From positions 1 to 9,650 of the forward strand of contig JAZRDG010000140.1 in NCBI GenBank assembly GCA_045660125.1: DNA of 9,650 nucleotides. Reading direction: 5' to 3'. This document shows positions 1 to 5,701 of this stretch, in pieces (the stretch's first letter is position 1; each line of letters opens with the position of its first letter). A program made the translations under genes and the position numbers. The DNA is from SVQP01 sp045660125 (GTDB taxonomy: Bacteria > Bacillota > Clostridia > Oscillospirales > CAG-272). The notes under the pieces were generated by a model that saw only the letters and a program-made list of their open reading frames with translations, made no database searches and was not told where the DNA came from.

Positions 1-684
1 CCCTACTATATGTCCTGGACGGATACCGCACACGGACGCCAGGGAGGCTTGTTCTGGTACGCACAGTGGAGCTCCGCATTTGAAACGCGCCCCAAGATCG
101 TCACCTTAACGTGGTGGAACGAATGGACCGCGCAGCGCCTGCAAGCTCCCAACGGTGACTTTGTCTTTACCGACAACTACAATCAGGAATTCAGCCGCGA
201 CATTGAGCCCATGGCAGGCGGTCACGGTGACCGGTACTACAAATGGATGATCGAATACATCTCCGCTTACAAGGGCGGCATGAACTGCCCTGTGCTGGTG
301 GAGGACGCATACGCTGCGGACGCACAGAAGTTCTTGGACGAGTTCAGACACGGCTCTGTGCACAAGGTTGCCTTTGACCTCTCCGCTTACGATTGCTGCG
401 GCGGCTCTTTGATCATTGAGCAATGCACGCATTGCACCGACGTCATGGATATCTATTCCTACGAGCTTGGCTGCCCGCTGGATTTTGAGGACACCTCGGA
501 TGCCAAGACAAGCGTCGATGAAAACGGTGTCCTGCACATCCTGATCGAAAAGCAATGCCCCGATTGCGGCATGCTGGTCAAGGTAGACGTTTGGGACGAG
601 ACTTGCGAGATGAGCTACGACAAGACGCATCAGATCATCCGTATCTATATCAAAGACGAGCTGATACTCGAGACCTACGAATAA
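1..684 (+). CDS. Partial glycoside-hydrolase-like protein with a duplicated Cys-rich C-terminal tail (5' end outside window)
   Basis: The frame is open to the left edge (codons for Pro-Tyr-Tyr precede the Met at 10) and no ribosome binding site is visible, so this is probably the 3' part of a longer gene. Residues are numbered from the Met at 10. Residues 1-90 contain TWWNEWTAQR (34-43), then FTDNYNQEFSRDIEPM (53-68) and GDRYYKWM. From memory this resembles the C-terminal part of GH71/GH99-like (xylosidase/arabinosidase-type) domains, which usually end in a WNEW motif and an 'EFSRDIEP' segment. This is a family-level guess, not a proven activity. Residues 121-224 form a separate tail with cysteines at 129, 130, 139, 142, 155, 183, 186 and 199. 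C139-x2-C142-x12-C155 and C183-x2-C186-x12-C199 have identical spacing, which suggests a duplicated metal-binding or disulfide unit. If the protein is secreted, its signal peptide lies outside the window. The next gene has its own promoter, so this one probably ends its transcription unit. Confidence 0.7.
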   Translation, partial: PYYMSWTDTAHGRQGGLFWYAQWSSAFETRPKIVTLTWWNEWTAQRLQAPNGDFVFTDNYNQEFSRDIEPMAGGHGDRYYKWMIEYISAYKGGMNCPVLVEDAYAADAQKFLDEFRHGSVHKVAFDLSAYDCCGGSLIIEQCTHCTDVMDIYSYELGCPLDFEDTSDAKTSVDENGVLHILIEKQCPDCGMLVKVDVWDETCEMSYDKTHQIIRIYIKDELILETYE

Positions 685-696
685 GTCGTATTGTAT

Positions 697-715
697 CTTA
701 ATAATTAAGTTTTTT
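697..715 (+). terminator. Weak A/T-rich terminator-like hairpin
   Basis: CTTAA (697-701), a 3-base loop and TTAAG (705-709) form a 5-bp stem followed by six T (710-715). It sits 12 bases after the stop of the upstream gene and just before the next promoter, the right place for a terminator. The stem is short and low in GC, so termination may be inefficient. Confidence 0.35.
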
Positions 716-724
716 GCTTTTCTC

Positions 725-753
725 TTGACACGCTACTCCTTTTCCGTTATAAT
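725..753 (+). promoter_or_regulatory. Perfect consensus sigma-A promoter for the YwaF-like gene
   Basis: TTGACA (725-730) and TATAAT (748-753) both match the housekeeping consensus exactly and are separated by the ideal 17 bases. Transcription should start near 760, giving a leader of about 29 bases before the ATG at 789. That leader carries AGGAGG at 778-783, five bases from the start codon. No operator-like inverted repeat is visible, so strong constitutive expression is the simplest reading. Confidence 0.85.
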
Positions 754-788
754 ACCCAAGACAAAATTCGACACCACAGGAGGACGCT

Positions 789-1526
789 ATGCTCTGGGGC
801 TCTTACGGCTTAGTTCATATCATCACGCTTTTACTTTCCGCCGCTATCATCGTCGGCTTATACTTCATTTTGAGAAAATGCTCAGACAAGGTCAAGACCA
901 TCGTTCTGTTTATCCTTTCGTTTTCAGGCATTTCCGCAATCATTTTCAATTTGGTGACCTGGGGCTCACCGATCGAGTATCTGCCCTTTCACATGTGCTC
1001 GATCACGGCAATGCTGCTGCCCTTCGCAGTACTGACCAGAAATAAGATCATCAATAACCTGCTGCTGCTTTGGTGCGTGGGCGCGCTGATCGCACTGACG
1101 CTCAATCAGGCGCAGGCAAACTACGAGATCTTCTCCTGGACGTTCTTCTTCTACTATTTCCCGCACACCTTGGAGGTCGGCATCCCGATCCTCATGTTCG
1201 CGCTGGGTCTTGTCAAAAAGGATCTGCGTTGCATCGGCTCGACGCTTGGATTGACACTGTATCTTTACACGACCGTGCACCTGCTCAACGTGCTGCTCAA
1301 CAACTACGCTGCAGCCAACAACATCGTAGACTGGGCGGGCGAGGTCGTCAAGCTCAACTACATGTACTCGGTGGATCCCACCAACCCCGTGCTGGTTATG
1401 ATGTATAACCTCATCCCCCACCCCTATTGGTACATGCTGGTAGCAACACCCTTTATCCTGCTCTATCTTGCGCTGGTTTATCTGCCTGAGATCATAAGAG
1501 CAATCAAAACCAAGAAAATTGCATAA
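789..1526 (+). CDS. YwaF-like (TMEM_YwaF / TIGR02206) integral membrane protein
   Basis: A 245-residue very hydrophobic protein with about six to seven predicted membrane segments (roughly 7-28, 36-57, 68-85, 90-106, 117-140, 150-170 and 212-236). LPFHMC (65-70), NYMYS (190-194) followed by a DPTNP turn, and HPYWYM (211-216) match what I recall of the YwaF family of Gram-positive bacteria. Full length suits the family. The biochemical role of this family is not established. The start is set by AGGAGG at 778-783 and the consensus promoter at 725-753. The C-terminus is short and basic (RAIKTKK), consistent with a cytoplasmic end. A strong terminator follows directly, so the gene appears to be transcribed alone. 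Confidence 0.85.
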   Translation: MLWGSYGLVHIITLLLSAAIIVGLYFILRKCSDKVKTIVLFILSFSGISAIIFNLVTWGSPIEYLPFHMCSITAMLLPFAVLTRNKIINNLLLLWCVGALIALTLNQAQANYEIFSWTFFFYYFPHTLEVGIPILMFALGLVKKDLRCIGSTLGLTLYLYTTVHLLNVLLNNYAAANNIVDWAGEVVKLNYMYSVDPTNPVLVMMYNLIPHPYWYMLVATPFILLYLALVYLPEIIRAIKTKKIA

Positions 1527-1529
1527 AAG

Positions 1530-1562
1530 AATGCCGCGTGCTTGATGCATGCGGCATTTTTT
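1530..1562 (+). terminator. Rho-independent terminator of the YwaF-like gene
   Basis: AATGCCGC (1530-1537) pairs with GCGGCATT (1551-1558). The stem can extend inward through GTGC/GCAT (one G-T wobble) around a 5-base TTGAT loop. A run of six T ends at 1562. It lies four bases after the stop codon at 1524-1526. Confidence 0.9.
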
Positions 1563-1566
1563 CCTC

Positions 1567-1595
1567 TTGATTATTTTTTCAAACCGTGCTATAAT
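1567..1595 (+). promoter_or_regulatory. Sigma-A promoter of the ABC exporter operon
   Basis: TTGATT (1567-1572, four of six consensus bases) and a perfect TATAAT (1590-1595) are 17 bases apart. Predicted transcription start is about 1601-1603. It begins immediately after the preceding terminator, so the exporter pair has its own promoter. The initiation point coincides with an in-frame ATG at 1601, which bears on start-codon choice for the next gene. Confidence 0.8.
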
Positions 1596-1618
1596 GTAAA
1601 ATGAAATATTATGCAATC

Positions 1619-1623
1619 GAGGA
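1619..1623 (+). promoter_or_regulatory. Ribosome binding site that favours the start at 1628
   Basis: GAGGA lies four bases before the ATG at 1628, a little closer than ideal. The upstream in-frame ATG at 1601 sits at the predicted transcription start and has no leader for a ribosome binding site. The N-terminus from 1628 (MKLIWHYLRKYKKE) is also typical of this exporter family, whereas the nine extra residues are not. Confidence 0.65.
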
Positions 1624-1627
1624 TGAC

Positions 1628-3355
1628 ATGAAACTGATTTGGCATTATTTACGAAAATACAAAAAGGAATGCGTCATAGCGCCGCTTTTCAAGCTGCTGG
1701 AGGCGTGCTTTGATCTGTGCGTTCCCTTGGTGGTTGCCGCCGTGATAGACGTGGGCATTGAAACCGGCGACACGGGGTACGTGTGGCGCATGTTCGGGCT
1801 TTTGGTGTTGCTTGGCGTGGTTGGTCTTTCCTGCACGCTGGTGGCGCAGTACTTTGCAGCCCGTGCAGCCGTTGGCAGCGCGACCGCGCTGCGCCACGAT
1901 CTGTTTGCGCATCTGCAGGGCTTTTCGCACGAGCAGACAGACACGCTGGGCACGGCTGCCATGATCACGCGCATGACCAGCGACACAAACCAAATCCAGA
2001 CAGGCATCAATCTTGCCCTGCGCCTGCTCTTGCGCTCGCCCATCATCGTGTTTGGCGCAATGATCATGGCGTTCTTGGTCAAGCCCAGCCTTGCATGGAT
2101 CTTTGCCGTGATCATTCCCCTGCTCTCGGTGGTGGTATTCAGCATCATTTTGGCAGGCATTCCGCTTTACAAGCGCGTGCAAGCCCGCCTTGACGCGGTG
2201 ACAGGCAAAACGCGCGAGAATTTGCGCGGCGTGCGCGTGGTGCGCGCGTTTTCGCTGCAGGAGCGCGAGGTGCAGGAATTTGGCGAGGTCAACAGAGCGC
2301 AGACCGCGCTGCAGAATTTTGTTGGACGCATCACCGCCATGATGAATCCCTTGACCTTTATTTTGGTCAACGGCGGCATTGTGGCACTGGTTTGGCTGGG
2401 TTCATTGCAATTCGGGCTGCCCGAGGGCGTGACGCGCGGTGAGCTGATCGCGCTGGTCAGCTATATGTCGCAGATCTTGGTCGAGCTTGTCAAGCTTGCC
2501 AACACCATCATTACCATTACAAAGGCAGTTGCCTGCGGCGGCCGCATTCAATCCGTTTTGGACGTGGATGCAGGCATGCCCGACCTCCCTCCTGCCCCCG
2601 ACAAGGCGGACGGCAGCAGCGTTTGCTTTGAGGACGTGACGCTGACCTATCGCGGTGCGGGCGCTCCCTCGCTGCAAAACGTCAGCTTTTCGGTAAATCC
2701 GGGCATGACCGTGGGTATCATCGGCGGTACGGGCTCGGGTAAATCCTCGCTTGTAAATCTAATCCCCCGCTTTTACGACGCGACCAAGGGACACGTTTTC
2801 GTGGACGGTAAGGACGTCAAATCTTACGATCCCGTGGTTTTGCGCGAAACGGTTGTCACCGTGCCGCAAAAGGCGGTACTTGTCAGCGGTACTGTCCGCT
2901 CCAATCTGCTTTGGGGCAACGAGAACGCCACCGACGAGCAGCTTTGGGCAGCACTTGAAGCCGCACAGGCTAAGGATTTCGTTTCCCAAAAGCCCGAGGG
3001 CTTGGACGCACCCGTTACGCAAAACGGCTCGAATTTCTCGGGCGGTCAGCGTCAAAGACTGACCGTGGCGCGCGCCTTGGTTGCCGCCTCGCCCGTGCTG
3101 ATTTTGGATGACAGCGCAAGCGCGCTTGACTTTGCCACCGACGCAGCGCTGCGCCGCGCCATCAAGGCGCTGCCGCATCACCCCACTACCTTTATCGTAT
3201 CGCAGCGCACCGCCTCGATCGCGCACGCCGATCTGATCCTCGTGCTTGAGGATGGCTGCGTGGTGGGTCAGGGTACGCACGACGCTCTCTTGGAGAGCTG
3301 CGCGGTATATCGCGAGATCTATGATTCTCAGTTCAAAGGAGGACAGGGCGCATGA
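1628..3355 (+). CDS. ABC exporter half-transporter, subunit 1 (degenerate ATPase site)
   Basis: A 575-residue membrane-ATPase fusion of the type IV (multidrug/lipid) exporter class: six membrane segments (about 17-40, 55-78, 133-151, 154-178, 243-262, 271-293) and a C-terminal nucleotide-binding domain from about 330. Visible motifs are A-loop Tyr341, Walker A GGTGSGKS (366-373, Lys372), Q-loop Gln414, a canonical signature FSGGQ (470-474) and Walker B ending in Asp494. The residue after Walker B is Asp495 instead of the catalytic Glu, and the switch position is Gln526 instead of His. In heterodimeric exporters such as BmrCD and TM287/288, one subunit carries such changes and cannot hydrolyse ATP efficiently in its own site. 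The stop overlaps the start of subunit 2 (ATGA), so the two are translationally coupled. Substrate is unknown; drug, peptide or lipid export are all possible. An alternative start at 1601 would add nine residues. Confidence 0.92.
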   Translation: MKLIWHYLRKYKKECVIAPLFKLLEACFDLCVPLVVAAVIDVGIETGDTGYVWRMFGLLVLLGVVGLSCTLVAQYFAARAAVGSATALRHDLFAHLQGFSHEQTDTLGTAAMITRMTSDTNQIQTGINLALRLLLRSPIIVFGAMIMAFLVKPSLAWIFAVIIPLLSVVVFSIILAGIPLYKRVQARLDAVTGKTRENLRGVRVVRAFSLQEREVQEFGEVNRAQTALQNFVGRITAMMNPLTFILVNGGIVALVWLGSLQFGLPEGVTRGELIALVSYMSQILVELVKLANTIITITKAVACGGRIQSVLDVDAGMPDLPPAPDKADGSSVCFEDVTLTYRGAGAPSLQNVSFSVNPGMTVGIIGGTGSGKSSLVNLIPRFYDATKGHVFVDGKDVKSYDPVVLRETVVTVPQKAVLVSGTVRSNLLWGNENATDEQLWAALEAAQAKDFVSQKPEGLDAPVTQNGSNFSGGQRQRLTVARALVAASPVLILDDSASALDFATDAALRRAIKALPHHPTTFIVSQRTASIAHADLILVLEDGCVVGQGTHDALLESCAVYREIYDSQFKGGQGA

Positions 3356-5157
3356 AAACCAAAACCATCCTCCGCGTACTCAAATACTTAAAGCATTACC
3401 GCCTTTTGCTGCTGCTTTCCTTGGTCTTTGCCGCCGTTTCGGTGGTGCTGACCTTGTGCATTCCCGTGCTGACGGGTGATGCCATTGACCTTTTGGCAGG
3501 CAGCCCCACGTTTGAAAACCGCGCCGTGTTCGGCTTGCTTTGCAGGCTTGTCTCGCCCTTTGGCATCACGGCTGCACAGCTCAACACCGTGCCCGCCATC
3601 TTGGTGCTGATCTGCATTGCGGTGGGCGTTACCGCGCTGCTTCAATGGCTGATGAACGTGTGCAACAACCGCATTGCCTTTGGCATGGTGCGCAGACTGC
3701 GTCAGGATGCCTTTGAGCGTGTGCAGGTGCTGCCCATCTCCTACCTTGACGCGCATCCCGTAGGCGACACGCTTTCCCGTGTGATCTCGGATGCCGACGC
3801 CGTGACCGACGGCTTGCTTTTGGGCTTCTCCCAGTTCTTTACAGGCATTCTGACCATACTCGGCACCTTGTTTATCATGTTCACGGTGCACCCCGGCATT
3901 GCGCTTGTGGTGGTGCTGGTCACGCCGCTTTCTTTGTTCGTGGCAGCGTTTATCACCAAGAAAACGCACACTTACTTTAAAAACCAATCCAAAACCCGTG
4001 CCGAGCAGACCGCGCTTGTGGACGAAATGCTGGGCAATCACAAGCTTGTTACCGCCTTTGACCGCGGCGACGAGGCAACTGCAGACTTCGATAGCGTCAA
4101 CGCGCGTCTTGCCGCCATTGCGCAAAAGGCAACCTTCTTCTCTTCCCTGACCAACCCCTCCACCCGTTTTGTCAACAACCTTGTGTACGCGGGCGTGGTG
4201 CTGGTGGGTGCATTGATGTCGGTCGCCACGGGCGGCATTGCCCTGAGCGTGGGTCAGCTTTCCTGCTTCCTCTCGTACGCAAACCAATACACCAAGCCCT
4301 TTAACGAGATTTCGGGCGTGATCACCGAGCTGCAAAACGCGCTGACCTGCGCAGGCAGAATTTTCGAGCTGATCGACGCCAAGCCCGAAACGCCCGACGC
4401 ACCCGATGCGCTTGTGCTGGGAGAGGCGCGCGGCGAGGTGGGCTTTGATAGCGTCAGCTTCTCCTACGTGCCCGAGCGTCCGCTCATCCGCGGCCTCAGC
4501 CTTTCGATCAAGGAAGGCCAGCGCGTTGCCATTGTCGGACCTACCGGCTGCGGCAAGACCACGCTGATCAACCTGCTCATGCGCTTTTACGATACCACCG
4601 AGGGTGATATTTCGGTGGACGGCACGCCCACAAGAGGCATTACGCGCAACAGCCTGCGCCAAAATATTGGCATGGTGCTGCAGGACACGCACCTGATGCA
4701 TGACACGGTGCGCGCCAACATTGCCATCGGCGCACCCGATGCCACCGACGAGCAGATCATAGCCGCTGCCAAGGCATGCCACGCGCATTCGTTTATCAAA
4801 CGTCTGCCCAAGGGCTACGATACGGTGATCGGTGGGGACAATGATACGCTCTCGCAGGGTCAGCGACAGCTGCTCTGCATTGCGCGCGTCATGCTGCGCC
4901 TGCCGCCTATGCTGATTCTGGACGAGGCGACCTCGTCGATCGACACGCGTACCGAGCAAAAGATCCAAAGTGCCTTTGCCGAGCTGATGAAGGGCCGCAC
5001 CTCGTTTATCGTGGCGCACCGCCTTTCCACCATCAAGCAATGCGACCTGATTTTAGTCATGAACGACGGTAACATCGTCGAGCAAGGCACGCACGATTCG
5101 CTGCTTGCCGAGAATGGCTTGTACGCAAAGCTGTATTACAGCCAGTTTGAGGAATAA
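3352..5157 (+). CDS. ABC exporter half-transporter, subunit 2 (catalytic ATPase site)
   Basis: A 601-residue partner of the preceding gene. The membrane domain has six segments (about 17-40, 80-101, 155-177, 183-203, 272-293, 298-318) and a longer first outer loop (about 41-79) than subunit 1. The nucleotide-binding domain has A-loop Tyr372, Walker A GPTGCGKT (396-403, Lys402), Q-loop Gln444, Walker B Asp524 with the catalytic Glu525, and switch His556. The signature is LSQGQ (500-504), with Gln502 replacing the first Gly. Pairing with subunit 1 gives one consensus site (Walker motifs here, SGGQ from subunit 1) and one degenerate site. The start is firm: AAAGGAGGA at 3335-3343 is a near-perfect ribosome binding site and the ATG overlaps the upstream stop by four bases. 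A strong terminator follows. Confidence 0.94.
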   Translation: MKTKTILRVLKYLKHYRLLLLLSLVFAAVSVVLTLCIPVLTGDAIDLLAGSPTFENRAVFGLLCRLVSPFGITAAQLNTVPAILVLICIAVGVTALLQWLMNVCNNRIAFGMVRRLRQDAFERVQVLPISYLDAHPVGDTLSRVISDADAVTDGLLLGFSQFFTGILTILGTLFIMFTVHPGIALVVVLVTPLSLFVAAFITKKTHTYFKNQSKTRAEQTALVDEMLGNHKLVTAFDRGDEATADFDSVNARLAAIAQKATFFSSLTNPSTRFVNNLVYAGVVLVGALMSVATGGIALSVGQLSCFLSYANQYTKPFNEISGVITELQNALTCAGRIFELIDAKPETPDAPDALVLGEARGEVGFDSVSFSYVPERPLIRGLSLSIKEGQRVAIVGPTGCGKTTLINLLMRFYDTTEGDISVDGTPTRGITRNSLRQNIGMVLQDTHLMHDTVRANIAIGAPDATDEQIIAAAKACHAHSFIKRLPKGYDTVIGGDNDTLSQGQRQLLCIARVMLRLPPMLILDEATSSIDTRTEQKIQSAFAELMKGRTSFIVAHRLSTIKQCDLILVMNDGNIVEQGTHDSLLAENGLYAKLYYSQFEE

Positions 5158-5160
5158 AAC

Positions 5161-5197
5161 AAAAATCCCGACGGAAGCATCCGTCGGGATTTTTTTA
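5161..5197. terminator. Bidirectional terminator between convergent operons
   Basis: ATCCCGACGGA (5165-5175) pairs perfectly with TCCGTCGGGAT (5180-5190) around a 4-base AGCA loop, and A/T flanks extend the stem. T residues run through 5196 on the plus strand. On the minus strand the A-rich 5155-5165 gives TTTTTGTTTT. It can therefore stop both the exporter operon and the convergent tadA operon. The stop codon of the minus-strand kinase gene (5195-5197) lies at the edge of the T-run. Confidence 0.93.
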
Positions 5198-5680
5198 CAG
5201 TTGTGCCGCGATCCGCTCGATGACGGCAGGCATGCCGCCCTCGCCCGATACGGTCAGGTCGGCATAGCGTGCGTAGAGCGCGGCGCGCTCGTTGTACAAG
5301 TCACGCAAGGTGTATCCTGCAGGCATGACCACGCCGCGGTGGGCAAAGTCGCCCAGGCGCGACTCCATTTCCTCGTAGGAAATATGGATATACACGATCT
5401 TGCCAAGGCTTGCAAGGTGGCGCATCGCCGCCTCGCTGTACACCGCGCTGCCGCCCGTGGCAATGATGGCGTTTTGCGCATCCATAGCGCAGTTGACCTC
5501 GGATTCAAGCTTCAAAAAGCCGCCGTTTCCGTGCTCGGCAATCAGCTCGTGCAGCAGCTTGCCGTGCTTTTTTTGGATCAGCAGGTCGGAATCGATAAAT
5601 TCCATACCGAGTTTTTTTGCAAGCAGCACGCCCAGCGTGCTCTTGCCGCACGATGGCATGCCGATTAAGATGATGGACAT
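5195..5680 (-). CDS. Shikimate-kinase-like P-loop kinase
   Basis: A 161-residue protein of the shikimate kinase fold and usual length. Walker A is GMPSCGKS (7-14). D30-S-D32 matches the Mg/substrate Asp region, ATGGSAVY (74-81) stands where shikimate kinases have ATGGG, Arg115 fits the lid, and Arg132 in YNERAALY matches the C-terminal substrate Arg. Two substrate-site positions differ: the FRxxE motif reads F55-L-K-L-E59, so the shikimate-binding Arg is Leu56, and the third Gly of GGG is Ser78. A small-molecule kinase is likely. True shikimate phosphorylation is possible but less certain, so no aroK symbol is given. The start is supported by AAGGAG (minus strand, 5687-5692) six bases upstream. 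It is the last gene of the tadA-topoisomerase operon, 21 bases after the topoisomerase stop. No other shikimate pathway gene is nearby. Confidence 0.82.
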   Translation of the reverse strand: MSIILIGMPSCGKSTLGVLLAKKLGMEFIDSDLLIQKKHGKLLHELIAEHGNGGFLKLESEVNCAMDAQNAIIATGGSAVYSEAAMRHLASLGKIVYIHISYEEMESRLGDFAHRGVVMPAGYTLRDLYNERAALYARYADLTVSGEGGMPAVIERIAAQL

Positions 5681-5701
5681 AAGAAGCTCCTTAAAAAATG
5701 G

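Noticed and set aside
106..630. Minus-strand 174-codon frame opposite the glycosidase-like gene
   Set aside because: The plus-strand product has coherent motifs and regularly spaced cysteines; the minus-strand translation has none and lacks a ribosome binding site.
966..1616. Minus-strand 216-codon frame opposite the YwaF-like gene
   Set aside because: It crosses the strong terminator and the exporter promoter and has no motifs. The plus-strand frame is a clear membrane protein with promoter and ribosome binding site.
3388..5040. Open frame of 550 codons on the minus strand opposite ABC subunit 2
   Set aside because: It lies wholly antisense to a gene with complete ABC motifs, its translation is rich in His, Arg, Gln and Gly without domains, and it has no ribosome binding site or promoter. 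It follows from the GC-biased codon use of the real gene.
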